Shown here: piece by piece, positions 39,662-48,939 of the stretch
How the letters are laid out: each line of letters begins with the position of its first letter
Position numbering within the stretch: the stretch's first letter is position 1
Assembly (NCBI RefSeq): GCF_017696315.1
Contig: NZ_JAAORJ010000004.1
Coordinates: forward strand, 444,519-508,518
Length of the DNA: 64,000 nucleotides
Origin: Prochlorococcus marinus XMU1412
GTDB taxonomy: Bacteria; Cyanobacteriota; Cyanobacteriia; PCC-6307; Cyanobiaceae
Direction of reading: 5' to 3'
Program-made: the position numbers and the translations under genes
The notes under the pieces: generated by a model
Database searches by the model: none
What the model saw: the letters and a program-made list of their open reading frames with translations, nothing else
What the model was told of the DNA's origin: nothing

Positions 39662-40486
39662 ATGTTCAATCAACTAGAAATTCTCTCTGATGAACAAAGT
39701 GAAAAGCTTTATACAATTAGAAGATACATTAAGAATCTTGATAGTGTTTGTATTGCTTATTCCGGAGGAGTTGACAGTACATTAGTAGCATCATTAGCAT
39801 TTGAGCAATTAGGTAGCAAAGCAATTGCTATAACTGGTATATCTCCTGCATTAGCCAATACTCTTCGTGAAGAAGCAAGAAGGCAAGCAAAATGGATTGG
39901 AGTAAAACATTTAGAAATACAAACATCAGAATTAGACCAATCAAGTTATAGTGAAAATCCTAAGGATAGGTGCTTTGCATGCAAAAAAGAGCTTCACAAA
40001 CATACAACCTACCTCTCTAAAAAACTTAATTACAAGATTGTTCTAGATGGAGTCAATCTGGATGATCTTAAAGATTACAGACCAGGTATACAAGCCTCAA
40101 AACAAGCAGGAGTTATCTCTCCTCTTGCAAAATTTAAAGTCTCAAAACAAGACATTAGGGATATATCAAGAGCATTGGGTTTTCCTTGGTGGGATAAACC
40201 TGCTCAACCTTGCTTATCATCAAGATTTCCTTATGGCCATGAAATAACTAGTGAAAGACTAAAAATGGTTGAGAAAGCAGAAGAATATCTCAAAGAATGT
40301 GGATTATCGGAGGTTAGAGTTAGATGCCAAGGCTCAACTGCAAGAATAGAAATTCCCCAAGATGAATTAAAACATTTTTTTAACAAATATAATTTTAATG
40401 AGTTAGTTCAATATTTTTCTAATTTAGGATTTAATTGCACAAGTTTAGATCTTGAGGGACTAGTAAGCGGAAAATTGAATAGGTAA
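39662..40486 (+). CDS. larE: LarE-type ATP-dependent sulfur transferase (PP-loop protein)
   Basis: The frame is open from a TTG at 39641, but I place the start at ATG 39662 (MFNQLEILSDEQSEK), giving 274 residues. The PP-loop VCIAYSGGVDSTLVASLAF binds ATP. Candidate sulfur-handling cysteines are in DRCFACKKELH and in QPCLSSRFPYG. LarE donates sulfur to build the nickel-pincer cofactor of lactate racemase in Lactobacillus; no larB, larC or larA is next to it, so its acceptor here is unknown. speD lies convergent 6 bp away. Confidence 0.82.
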   Translation: MFNQLEILSDEQSEKLYTIRRYIKNLDSVCIAYSGGVDSTLVASLAFEQLGSKAIAITGISPALANTLREEARRQAKWIGVKHLEIQTSELDQSSYSENPKDRCFACKKELHKHTTYLSKKLNYKIVLDGVNLDDLKDYRPGIQASKQAGVISPLAKFKVSKQDIRDISRALGFPWWDKPAQPCLSSRFPYGHEITSERLKMVEKAEEYLKECGLSEVRVRCQGSTARIEIPQDELKHFFNKYNFNELVQYFSNLGFNCTSLDLEGLVSGKLNR

Positions 40487-40492
40487 ATATTG

Positions 40493-40927
40493 TCAAACAA
40501 CCGTTCTGATCTGTTTAGAGACTTCTGAAGGTGGATTTCGCTCAATGACTCGCAAAGTATGTTCCTTAGCCATCAAAGATTCGATTAAATATTGACTAGC
40601 TAGTTCAGGCATCATATTCTGACCACATGTAAAAATATCGACTGCCGTATAATTAGATTCAGGCCAAGTATGTATTGAAATATGAGATTCTGCAAGTAAT
40701 GCAATTGCCGTGACCCCCTGAGGCTCAAATTTATTACTTATCAAATTCAAAACTGTTGCATTTGCCAATTTGGCAGCTCTATTTAAAATGCAGCGCAAAA
40801 AGGATTCGTCATTTAATTTTTCGCGATCACATCCATAAAGTTCCAACAAAAGGTGTTTACTTTGATGACTTAATTTTTGCTCATCACTTAAAGAACTTAA
40901 AATTTGATTTTTTTTGTAGAGTTCCAT
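40493..40927 (-). CDS. speD: S-adenosylmethionine decarboxylase proenzyme
   Basis: The 144-residue proenzyme contains LLAESHISIHTWPESNYTAV. Self-cleavage between Glu80 and Ser81 would give the beta chain and an alpha chain carrying an N-terminal pyruvoyl group. The acid/base cysteine is Cys101 in FTCG. The enzyme makes decarboxylated SAM for spermidine synthesis. It is a bacterial class 1B form by length, with a somewhat longer N-terminus (about 15 residues) than the T. maritima type. Confidence 0.95.
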   Translation of the reverse strand: MELYKKNQILSSLSDEQKLSHQSKHLLLELYGCDREKLNDESFLRCILNRAAKLANATVLNLISNKFEPQGVTAIALLAESHISIHTWPESNYTAVDIFTCGQNMMPELASQYLIESLMAKEHTLRVIERNPPSEVSKQIRTVV

Positions 40928-40979
40928 TTAAGAAATTTATATGAAATTAAGATTAGCTAAAAATCATGCACCTTTTAAA

Positions 40980-42071
40980 TTATAAGTGAATCATTTGTGA
41001 CGAGCCTAAGAAAGACTGATTAAATTTATCTAAATGTGTCGCACTTATAAAACATTGACTATCTTTACCCACAGAATTTAATAACAAATTTTGCCTAGTT
41101 AAATCTAATTCCGCCAAGACATCGTCCAATATAAGTATTGGAGGAACATTTAATGTTTTATTTAATAAATCGAGTTCTGCCATCTTTAAAGCCAAGATAA
41201 AAGTCCTTTGCTGTCCTGAGGAACCATATTTTCTAACTGAAACATTATTGATTAGAAACTCAACATCATCACGATGAGGTCCAAAATTACATTTACCAGT
41301 CAATGCTTCTATTGAACGCTGATTTAAGAGCTGTTCTGCTATTTTTTTACTAATAACTTCTTCTTCTTCTTCTTCTTGACTTATATTTTGTATCCCCGAA
41401 AGATAATTTATGTCTATTTGCTCTTGAGATTTACTTAAATGATTATGCCAATATTCAACATATGGTTTTATTTTTAATAAAGCTCTTCTTCTACGCCTAA
41501 AAATTCTTGTACTTATTATTGACATTTGAATATCAAAGCTTTCAACAATATCTGTGGATTGTGTTTTTAAGAAACTTTCCGAACGCCAAAAATGACTTCT
41601 TTGTTTTAAAAGCCTATTAAATCTACTTATCAGGTCTAAATATACTGGTTCAAGCTGAGATACGACTTTATCAATCCATGTTCTTCTATAACTGGGTTCA
41701 CTTCTCACAATATCTATATCATTAGAACAGAAACATACACTCCGAATATAATTCTTTATTTCACTCTGTTTTTTCAAGATTGATTCATTCACATAAATTC
41801 TTTTAGGGCCTTTTCGGAATAAATTTAACTTTAAATCGTCTTTAAAATTTATTTGTCCTATAACTACAGCCATATCACTGTCGTTCTGTATTAAATCTTT
41901 ATCGCTTAGTGCTCTATTAGATTTTAATTGACTTAAAAATTCAACCGATTCAAGTAAATTTGACTTACCAATACCATTGCAGCCAAGAACAATTGCTCTT
42001 TGCTCTTTTAGATCAATTTCAAAACTTTTATGGTTCCGAAAATTTTTAATTTTTAATTTATTTAAAAAAAT
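40980..42071 (-). CDS. recF: DNA replication and repair protein RecF; start codon non-canonical or frame broken at an A/T tract
   Basis: RecF homology begins about 65 residues before the first in-frame ATG (41873). The upstream part reads IFLNKLKIKNFRNHKSFE, then the Walker A VLGCNGIGKSNLLES, in the same frame, giving about 363 residues in all. The C-terminal signature SSGQQRTFILALKMAELDLL and Walker B PPILILDDVLAELD are present. No ATG, GTG or TTG occurs in frame between the stop upstream and 41873. I mark the ATT at 42071 as a provisional start. RecF loads RecA at gaps. An ATG at 42084 would be in frame if one base were absent from the A8T7 tract. Confidence 0.85.
   Translation of the reverse strand: MFLNKLKIKNFRNHKSFEIDLKEQRAIVLGCNGIGKSNLLESVEFLSQLKSNRALSDKDLIQNDSDMAVVIGQINFKDDLKLNLFRKGPKRIYVNESILKKQSEIKNYIRSVCFCSNDIDIVRSEPSYRRTWIDKVVSQLEPVYLDLISRFNRLLKQRSHFWRSESFLKTQSTDIVESFDIQMSIISTRIFRRRRRALLKIKPYVEYWHNHLSKSQEQIDINYLSGIQNISQEEEEEEVISKKIAEQLLNQRSIEALTGKCNFGPHRDDVEFLINNVSVRKYGSSGQQRTFILALKMAELDLLNKTLNVPPILILDDVLAELDLTRQNLLLNSVGKDSQCFISATHLDKFNQSFLGSSQMIHL
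41358..41375. repeat. TTC/GAA trinucleotide repeat (6 units) inside recF
   Basis: Six perfect TTC units on the plus strand encode six consecutive glutamates in RecF (QEEEEEEV). A repeat of this kind may vary in copy number without shifting the frame. Confidence 0.9.
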
Positions 42072-42148
42072 TTTTTTTGTGCATTCATTAATTAAATTAG
42101 CTAAGTTTAAAATATTTAGATTCTCTTTAAAGAAATTGAAAAATTAAA

Positions 42149-42222
42149 GGGCATGTAGCTCAGTTGGATAGAGCATCAGATTCCGGTTCTGAGAGTCGGG
42201 GGTTCGAATCCCTCCATGCTCG
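42149..42222 (+). tRNA. tRNA-Arg(CCG)
   Basis: The 74-nt gene has acceptor stem GGGCATG/CATGCTC (one G-U pair) and discriminator G. The D arm is TAGCTCAGTTGGATAGAGC, the anticodon stem TCAGA/TCTGA encloses TTCCGGT with anticodon CCG, and the T arm has GGGGGTTCGAATCCCTC. CCA is not encoded. Confidence 0.97.
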
Positions 42223-42233
42223 TAAAATTATTT

Positions 42234-42680
42234 TTAAAGTTTATATCCCATTACTCTTATTCCATTTGGATCTAGTATGAATCCATTTTCCTCTAAACTT
42301 ATAAAAGAAGATACTGGAGCCTGTACAGAAATACTGCATCCAGGCATTTCTCTATTTATTTTCTCAAGAGTTACTTGAAGCAATATTGAATAATAAAGTT
42401 GCTGATTATTCCCTGGCAATGCACTTAAATTCCACAAGTTAGCATTCAATCCTCTGTCAGAAGTAACCCTTACAAAGCCATGTAATTTATTTTTTAATTC
42501 ACTCTGTATGGTAAAAAAGAAATTACTTTTCCTAATAGCCTCAGAAAGAGGCTTTATTGGAAATGTCTCACAACCACAATTCGCTAAAAGTTTATTAACT
42601 TCTTTAGCTAATGGGATTTGAGAAGAGTTAACAAAATAACCTTCTGGAAGAACTAGTTTTTTTTTAGAAAAATATTGCAA
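42234..42680 (-). CDS. Conserved small protein, possibly GNAT-fold, function unknown
   Basis: The 148-residue protein has a pattern loosely like a GNAT acetyltransferase: KSNFFFTIQSELKNKLHGFVRVTSDRG resembles the central strands, and LYYSILLQVTLEKINRE the following helix, with a C-terminal strand block ending GIRVMGYKL. The acetyl-CoA pyrophosphate loop (Q/RxxGxG/A) is not evident, so I do not assign activity. It follows ppc by three bases and probably shares its transcript. Confidence 0.55.
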   Translation of the reverse strand: MQYFSKKKLVLPEGYFVNSSQIPLAKEVNKLLANCGCETFPIKPLSEAIRKSNFFFTIQSELKNKLHGFVRVTSDRGLNANLWNLSALPGNNQQLYYSILLQVTLEKINREMPGCSISVQAPVSSFISLEENGFILDPNGIRVMGYKL

Positions 42681-42683
42681 TTA

Positions 42684-45653
42684 TCAACCTGTATTTCTCA
42701 TGCCAGCTGCTATCCCATTAATAGTTAAAAGTGCCCCCCTCAATAGTTCACTTCTGCTGTAAGCTCTTCTAGATTCATCTTTATCTATAATAAATTCGCT
42801 TATTGGAGGTTGTCTTGTCTGGTCTCTTAATCTTCTTAGAAGTGAAACCTGCAAAAACCCTAATGGAATAATTGTCTTATTTCTCAAGCTTACTGATGAT
42901 TTCAAGTCTCTATCAGATTCTAAAAGCTTATTTTTACCAGTAATTTCAAGTATTAAAGATTTTGTAAGATTATATTCTTTAGAAATTACTTCAAAAATAT
43001 CATCAAAAGAATCTTTATTTTCTTTACTGCCAAGAGTATCAACATAATATCTAGCAACTTCAAGATCCACCTTTGATAATGTCATTTCAACCTTAGATAT
43101 AAGCATCCTGAAAAATGGCCATCTTTGATGCAGAACTCTTAATAATTCAATTTGTTGTGGATCTGAATTTACTTCTGATGACAATGCAGTGCCTACTCCA
43201 AACCAACTTGGCAAAAGAAACCTACTTTGTGTCCAACCAAATACCCATGGGATAGCTCTTAAACTTGACAAATCTTTTGCACCTTTTTTTCTTCTAGCAG
43301 GTCTACTAGATATCTGTAATTTACTTATTTCTTCTATTGGAGTGACCTCTTGAAAGAAATTTAATAAATCAGGATTCTCATGCACTAATTTTCTGTAATG
43401 AGACCTTGATGTTTCTGCCAGCCTAGACATTAATTGATTCCATTCTGGAGTATCGTCAAGTCTATTATTTACCAAACTATTTTGAATTACTGCTGTAGTT
43501 ACAGTTTCAAGATTGTACAAAGCCAGTTCGGGAAGACTATATTTAGAAGCTAAAACTTCACCTTGTTCTGTTATTTTTATTCGCCCTTTTAAAGTGCCGC
43601 TTGGTTGAGCCAATATTGCCTGATAGGCTGGTCCTCCCCCTCTTCCTACAGAACCTCCTCTTCCATGAAAAAGTCTAAGCAATATGTTATTTCTACTTGA
43701 GAGATTTTGAAGAGCTATTTGGGCCCTATGAATTTCCCAATTACTAGAAACAAACCCTGAATCCTTATTGCTATCAGAATATCCAAGCATTAATTCTTGC
43801 AGAGGTTTAAAAGATTCTCCTACTTTTGGCAATAATGATCTATAGAAATCTAATTTAAACAACTTTTCCATTACTTCAGGTGCTCTTTTAAGGTCTTCCA
43901 CAGTTTCAAAAAGAGGAACAACTAATAATTTTGACTTTTGTGAATTTTGATCAATAAGTCCCATTTCTTTTGCCAGTAAGAGAACTTCAAGCAAATCAGA
44001 TGCACTATGACTCATTGAAATTACATAAGAATGACAAATGCGACTACCGAATTCTTGCTGTAGTCTCTTAACCATTTTGAAAACTGAAAAGGTTTCTTCT
44101 GTAGTTTTTGTCCAGTTAACGTCAGATGGAATTAAAGGCCTTTTTGTATTTAATTCGTCTATAAGCCATTTAATTTTCTCTTCCTCAGACATTTGGTCAT
44201 ATTGAACAGATAAATCAAGATAATTTGTAAGTTCTTGTATAGCATCACTATGCCTTGTACTCTCTTGACGAATATCTAAACTTGCTAAAGAAAATCCAAA
44301 AATATGAACCTGAGTAAGTAAGGTATTTACAGACTCACAATTTAAATCTGTACTAATTAAACTATTTTTAATTAGTTCTAGATCATAAGTAAATTCTTTA
44401 ACTGACTTGTAATATAAGTTTTCAACTTTATCTAGATTTTTGTTATTAGTTTCTCCCTCCAAGTCAAATTTCCACCCACTATCAGCTAATAAATTATTTC
44501 TTTCTTGTGTTAACTTTAATTTCTCTAAAATATAACTTAATTTTAATCTGTAGGGCTCTGATCTATACCTTGTAGCTCTAGCTTCATATATTTCAGGGAA
44601 CTTAACCCTGTCAGTTTCGAGTGACTCTAATAACGAGGAGCTGACTTGACTCCATTGCATCGACACACTTAATTGATCTCTAAGATTAGACGTCGCAATA
44701 ATATATCTTTCCAACATCAACTGCCTTTGGTAGCAAGCAGTTCTCCATGTTATTTCGGGAGTGACCGATGGATTACCGTCCCTATCAGAGCCTACCCAAG
44801 AACCGAAGTTACAAAAAGATTCTGAGGGCAACTGAACATCTGGATAATTTTCGGTAAGTGCTTCAGCGATCCTGCCCCTCAATTGAGGCATCGCATCAAA
44901 CAAAACTTGCTGAAAATAATGCAAGGCATAATCAACTTCATCTAAAACTGAAGGTTTAAATTGATGCAATTCATCTGTTCTCCACCAAAGTCTTACTTCC
45001 TCTTTTAATTGGGTTTTTAGAGAATTTTTTTCTTCTTTTGTTAGAAATTGCTCAATCTGGATTTTTTTTAACAAATTTGCTACTCTTGTTTGCTTATGTC
45101 TAATGGTATGTCTTACTATCTCCGTTGGATGTGCAGTAAAAACTAAACGAATATCCATTTCCTGTAATAACTCCTCTAATTTTCCAGGTGGTACATTTAA
45201 TTTTCTCAGCCTGTAAAATAATTCTCTAAAAGTTACTGGAGCATTTTGCCTAGCCAATGCTGGGGCAAAAGGATCAAGATTGTCGGGCGATTTTTGAACA
45301 TCCTTATTGGTAAAGCTTTGAATATATCTATCTTCCTCAACTCTTTGTTCCAAAATATTCACGAGTTGAAAATATAATGAAAACGCCCTTGCTGCAGCTA
45401 TGGATTCTGCTAAATCCATAGAATTTACAATATCAACTATTTCATTTTTAAAAGTTTTTGAACTATCACCATCAATTTGCTTTGAATAACTTAATTCTTT
45501 AAGCTGTATCAATCTCTCTGCTTGATCATCTGGGCATTCTTCTCTGAGCACAGATTCCCAGAGATCTTCAATTAAAAGACGATTTTTATCAAGTGGATCA
45601 TTGTTACTTATCAGATCCACGTTATTATTTTTTATCTGTCGAAAAGATTCCAT
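42684..45653 (-). CDS. ppc: Phosphoenolpyruvate carboxylase
   Basis: The 989-residue enzyme has the catalytic-histidine motif [15 protein letters not shown] near residue 170, the [15 protein letters not shown] block near 285, [14 protein letters not shown] near 625, the glycine-rich loop [15 protein letters not shown] near 665 and the C-terminal inhibitor-site RNTG. It fixes bicarbonate onto PEP to refill oxaloacetate. Length is near the cyanobacterial norm of about 1,000. It precedes the small GNAT-like gene and follows gshA on the same strand. Confidence 0.98.
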   Translation of the reverse strand: MESFRQIKNNNVDLISNNDPLDKNRLLIEDLWESVLREECPDDQAERLIQLKELSYSKQIDGDSSKTFKNEIVDIVNSMDLAESIAAARAFSLYFQLVNILEQRVEEDRYIQSFTNKDVQKSPDNLDPFAPALARQNAPVTFRELFYRLRKLNVPPGKLEELLQEMDIRLVFTAHPTEIVRHTIRHKQTRVANLLKKIQIEQFLTKEEKNSLKTQLKEEVRLWWRTDELHQFKPSVLDEVDYALHYFQQVLFDAMPQLRGRIAEALTENYPDVQLPSESFCNFGSWVGSDRDGNPSVTPEITWRTACYQRQLMLERYIIATSNLRDQLSVSMQWSQVSSSLLESLETDRVKFPEIYEARATRYRSEPYRLKLSYILEKLKLTQERNNLLADSGWKFDLEGETNNKNLDKVENLYYKSVKEFTYDLELIKNSLISTDLNCESVNTLLTQVHIFGFSLASLDIRQESTRHSDAIQELTNYLDLSVQYDQMSEEEKIKWLIDELNTKRPLIPSDVNWTKTTEETFSVFKMVKRLQQEFGSRICHSYVISMSHSASDLLEVLLLAKEMGLIDQNSQKSKLLVVPLFETVEDLKRAPEVMEKLFKLDFYRSLLPKVGESFKPLQELMLGYSDSNKDSGFVSSNWEIHRAQIALQNLSSRNNILLRLFHGRGGSVGRGGGPAYQAILAQPSGTLKGRIKITEQGEVLASKYSLPELALYNLETVTTAVIQNSLVNNRLDDTPEWNQLMSRLAETSRSHYRKLVHENPDLLNFFQEVTPIEEISKLQISSRPARRKKGAKDLSSLRAIPWVFGWTQSRFLLPSWFGVGTALSSEVNSDPQQIELLRVLHQRWPFFRMLISKVEMTLSKVDLEVARYYVDTLGSKENKDSFDDIFEVISKEYNLTKSLILEITGKNKLLESDRDLKSSVSLRNKTIIPLGFLQVSLLRRLRDQTRQPPISEFIIDKDESRRAYSRSELLRGALLTINGIAAGMRNTG

Positions 45654-45715
45654 ATAATTATTATGTCACAAGTGAAAATGTTCAGATCAAATGTTTATTT
45701 AAATAATCAAACATT

Positions 45716-46825
45716 CTAGGCCTCACTCCTAATCATATCTTCGATAGAAATTTTCATGATCTGCTCAATAGAAAGCCCTTTTTCATATTGATTTATCCAT
45801 TTCATAGATTGATTGCCTTCTTCAAGCACTTTATAGATAGGATCTAAAAGATGTTTCATGCCAAAATTTTCTGCTGTGTATGATAAATCTGATAATAAGT
45901 TTTGAATCCATTCTCTACAAATAACTCTTTTGCCATCTTGCCAGTGAATTAACTCTGAATTCAGACTATCTTTAGCAGCATTAATTTCATTTTGATCACA
46001 TATTTCTGACAACTCATCCATAGAAAAAGTACTAGCATTCATAGGATCTAATGTATTTATATTTTCAAAAAGATTTAAGATCCTTAGTTCTATCATGGCC
46101 GTTATCCCTAAAAGCAGATTAATATCGTGAACAAAATCACAAATTCTTAATTCCAAACGATCAAGCACTAAAGGTCTTTGGGGACCATTTGGTCGGATTG
46201 AAGACCAAAAATGCCTAATATTTTGCATTGTTTTATTAGATATATTTTCCTCTATCCAGTCAATATAAGAATTATGATTTTCAAAAAAAGGCACGCTATT
46301 AGGTGTTTTAGGAAACTGGATCCATCTCTGAGAGTGATTATTTGTAATTTTATTATTTAAAAAAGGTGAACTAGCACTTAATGATAGATATAGAGCAGCC
46401 TCAGATCTTATAAGTCTTATAGCTGCAAAAAGCTTATCTAAATTATCAATTCCTACGTTTATATGTACACTTGAAGTTGCTATGGCGGTTCCATAATGAT
46501 CTTGTATAAATTGATGATAAAGATTATTAATATCAGACCTTTGAAATTGAATATCGTGTTCAAAACAAAGAGTGGATGAAGGAATGATTGTTAACTCTTT
46601 TGTGTTTAGCCATCGTCTTAACTTTTTTCTTGGAATTATTAATTTCTCATATAGAGAACCGTAATCTTTTTCAGGTGTTGTTATGTATTCAACGTTTCTG
46701 TTATCTGGCTCTTTAACAAAATCAGGAAATATTTTCTCAATTTCATCCGAAACACCAATATGAGAATTTAAAGAACCTGTAAAAAGTTCCACCTCAAAAC
46801 CCTTATAAAGATTATTTTGACTCAT
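45716..46825 (-). CDS. gshA: Glutamate-cysteine ligase, cyanobacterial type
   Basis: The 369-residue protein belongs to the GCS2-like family used by cyanobacteria for the first step of glutathione synthesis: FEVELFTGSLNSHIGVS at the N-terminus, ATSSVHINVGIDNLDKLF near 135 and RPLVLDRLELRICDFVHDI near 217. It starts directly after the trpE stop with no gap, so the two are likely translated from one message. Confidence 0.88.
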   Translation of the reverse strand: MSQNNLYKGFEVELFTGSLNSHIGVSDEIEKIFPDFVKEPDNRNVEYITTPEKDYGSLYEKLIIPRKKLRRWLNTKELTIIPSSTLCFEHDIQFQRSDINNLYHQFIQDHYGTAIATSSVHINVGIDNLDKLFAAIRLIRSEAALYLSLSASSPFLNNKITNNHSQRWIQFPKTPNSVPFFENHNSYIDWIEENISNKTMQNIRHFWSSIRPNGPQRPLVLDRLELRICDFVHDINLLLGITAMIELRILNLFENINTLDPMNASTFSMDELSEICDQNEINAAKDSLNSELIHWQDGKRVICREWIQNLLSDLSYTAENFGMKHLLDPIYKVLEEGNQSMKWINQYEKGLSIEQIMKISIEDMIRSEA

Positions 46826-48346
46826 TTATTTATCCAAACAGGCTAATGCTTTTAGTATCCCCTTCGCTTTATTTATTGTCTCTTGATATTCATTTTCAGG
46901 AAAAGAATCAGCAACTATTCCAGCCCCTGCTTGCACTGAAACATCATATTTCCCATCTATTGAAGGTTTAACTATCATAGTTCTTATTGTAATTGCTGTA
47001 TTTAATGCGCCATTAATATCAATAGATCCGTACACACCAGCATAAGGTCCTCTAGCATCTTTTTCAAAGTGCTTAATCAATTGCATAGCTCTTATTTTTG
47101 GAGCACCAGTCACTGTCCCAGCGGGAAAGGATGCTTTGAGCAAATCCCATACATCAGCATTGTTTTTTAAGATTCCCTCAACTTGACTGACTATATGCAT
47201 AACATGTGAATATTTCTCAATCACCATTAAATCCTTGACCTTTACAGTACCAATTTCACAAACTCTTCCAAGATCATTTCTCCCAAGATCAATTAGCATT
47301 ACATGCTCAGCTATCTCTTTTGGATCATTTAATAATTCCTTTTCTAATTCCAAGTCTTGCTGATTATCAATACCTCTAGGTCTAGTGCCAGCTATTGGTC
47401 TTAAGCTTGCAACAATCTGACTATTTTTATTTTTTTCTGCTTTAACCATTACTTCAGGACTTGAACCTATCAAATACCATGAGCCAAAATCAAAAAAAGA
47501 CATATATGGAGATGGATTAACCATCCTCAAACTTCTATATAAATTAAAGGGATCATTATTGACTTGAGTTTGGAATCTCTGACTAATAACTATTTGGAAG
47601 ATATCTCCCTTTCTTATGTATTCTTTTGCAGAGAGAACTGCATCCTCAAAATCTTTTTTCTCCCAATTACTTTCTAGATCTAAATTCAAATTCTCATTTT
47701 CATTCCAATCTAAAAACTCATTTTCTTTTAGAGGAACTCTCATTAAATTTCTAGTTTTCTTAATTTTAGAAATTGAATTTAGATACAACTCTTCAATTGC
47801 GCACTCTTTTGAAGAAGTTGTATCTGCATAAACCACTGACGTAATACATCTTTTTATTTGATCAAAAACAACTAGCTGATCAAAAAACATCCAGGAACCA
47901 TAAGGAATATTGTTTTCTAGTGTTTCATTTATTGGAACACTTGGTTCTATTCGATTTATTAATTCATAGCCCCAAGAGCCATATAACTGTCCAATTGATG
48001 GTAAGTCATCAAGCATGTTTGACTTGTATTCGTTTGTCCAACTTTTCAAAATATCAAAAGGATCACCTTTATGTGTTTCAGTTTTGCCATTATTCCAAGT
48101 TTTAATTATTTCTTCTCCATAACAAACGGCTTCCCAAAGAGGTTTAGTAGCAACGATACTCCACCTACCTAAATTCTCGCCACCTTCAACAGATTCAAGA
48201 AAAACACCATGGGAATCTTTTGAAGATAATTTTAACCAAGTCGATAATGGAGTCTCTAAATCTGCTGGCCAAGTTTCAACGATAGGTATAAAATTTTTAC
48301 CTTCTTTGTAAGCCTTTAAAAAACTATCTTTTTGTGAGCTGATCAT
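46826..48346 (-). CDS. trpE: Anthranilate synthase component I
   Basis: The 506-residue protein has the tryptophan feedback block [15 protein letters not shown] near residue 49 and the chorismate-binding C-terminal domain: [13 protein letters not shown] near 248, AGTRPRG near 318, [16 protein letters not shown] near 350, and [17 protein letters not shown] near 410. It makes anthranilate from chorismate with glutamine amidotransferase TrpG. It is 59 bp downstream of psaD and abuts gshA. Confidence 0.94.
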   Translation of the reverse strand: MISSQKDSFLKAYKEGKNFIPIVETWPADLETPLSTWLKLSSKDSHGVFLESVEGGENLGRWSIVATKPLWEAVCYGEEIIKTWNNGKTETHKGDPFDILKSWTNEYKSNMLDDLPSIGQLYGSWGYELINRIEPSVPINETLENNIPYGSWMFFDQLVVFDQIKRCITSVVYADTTSSKECAIEELYLNSISKIKKTRNLMRVPLKENEFLDWNENENLNLDLESNWEKKDFEDAVLSAKEYIRKGDIFQIVISQRFQTQVNNDPFNLYRSLRMVNPSPYMSFFDFGSWYLIGSSPEVMVKAEKNKNSQIVASLRPIAGTRPRGIDNQQDLELEKELLNDPKEIAEHVMLIDLGRNDLGRVCEIGTVKVKDLMVIEKYSHVMHIVSQVEGILKNNADVWDLLKASFPAGTVTGAPKIRAMQLIKHFEKDARGPYAGVYGSIDINGALNTAITIRTMIVKPSIDGKYDVSVQAGAGIVADSFPENEYQETINKAKGILKALACLDK

Positions 48347-48405
48347 ATTAATAATGTCAGCCCAAATTATAATTATTTTCTCCTTTTATATCAACTTTAA
48401 GGAAG

Positions 48406-48828
48406 TTAATCAAAAGTATTCTTAGTTGTAAATTTCAAACCAGCTGGATTAGGATTCTCGCCTATTCTTCTAGGATTATGACCTACTTTCTCTCTGCCTT
48501 CATTGACTTTTTCAGGGAAAACACCATCTTTGGGGTGTAAAAATTCAATATCACCACCCGGGAAAATTCGGTAGATTTTAAAATCTTCAATTCTTGGTTT
48601 GAAGGCTCTTAATTGTGTCCCTAATGCAAGGCATTGTTCTTTTCTTGCAAAGTACATTAAATTATCACCTTCATGCATTATAGCGGCTCCACCGGTGGGC
48701 AATTCAAATGCTTGTTCCTTGGAACTTTTCCATACAATTGCATATTTTTCTTCGGTTTCTGCTGAGTTTAATAAACCCCCAGTACTTCCTATATGCTTTG
48801 GAAATTGACCAACTAAAGTTTCAGTCAT
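48406..48828 (-). CDS. psaD: Photosystem I subunit II (PsaD), ferredoxin docking protein
   Basis: The 140-residue stromal subunit contains [20 protein letters not shown] near residue 11, [19 protein letters not shown] near 38, [14 protein letters not shown] near 60, and the C-terminal [19 protein letters not shown]. It caps the acceptor side of photosystem I and binds ferredoxin. It is separate from the psaAB and psaI-psaL operons and lies upstream of trpE. Confidence 0.98.
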   Translation of the reverse strand: MTETLVGQFPKHIGSTGGLLNSAETEEKYAIVWKSSKEQAFELPTGGAAIMHEGDNLMYFARKEQCLALGTQLRAFKPRIEDFKIYRIFPGGDIEFLHPKDGVFPEKVNEGREKVGHNPRRIGENPNPAGLKFTTKNTFD

Positions 48829-48939
48829 CCTAGATTTTGAGTTATTTCTAATAAGAAACTAGCATTCATATTTTGCAAAATTCAAAATTAATAGGAAATT
48901 TTCTACATTATTTAATATATGGAAAACTTGTTTATCATT

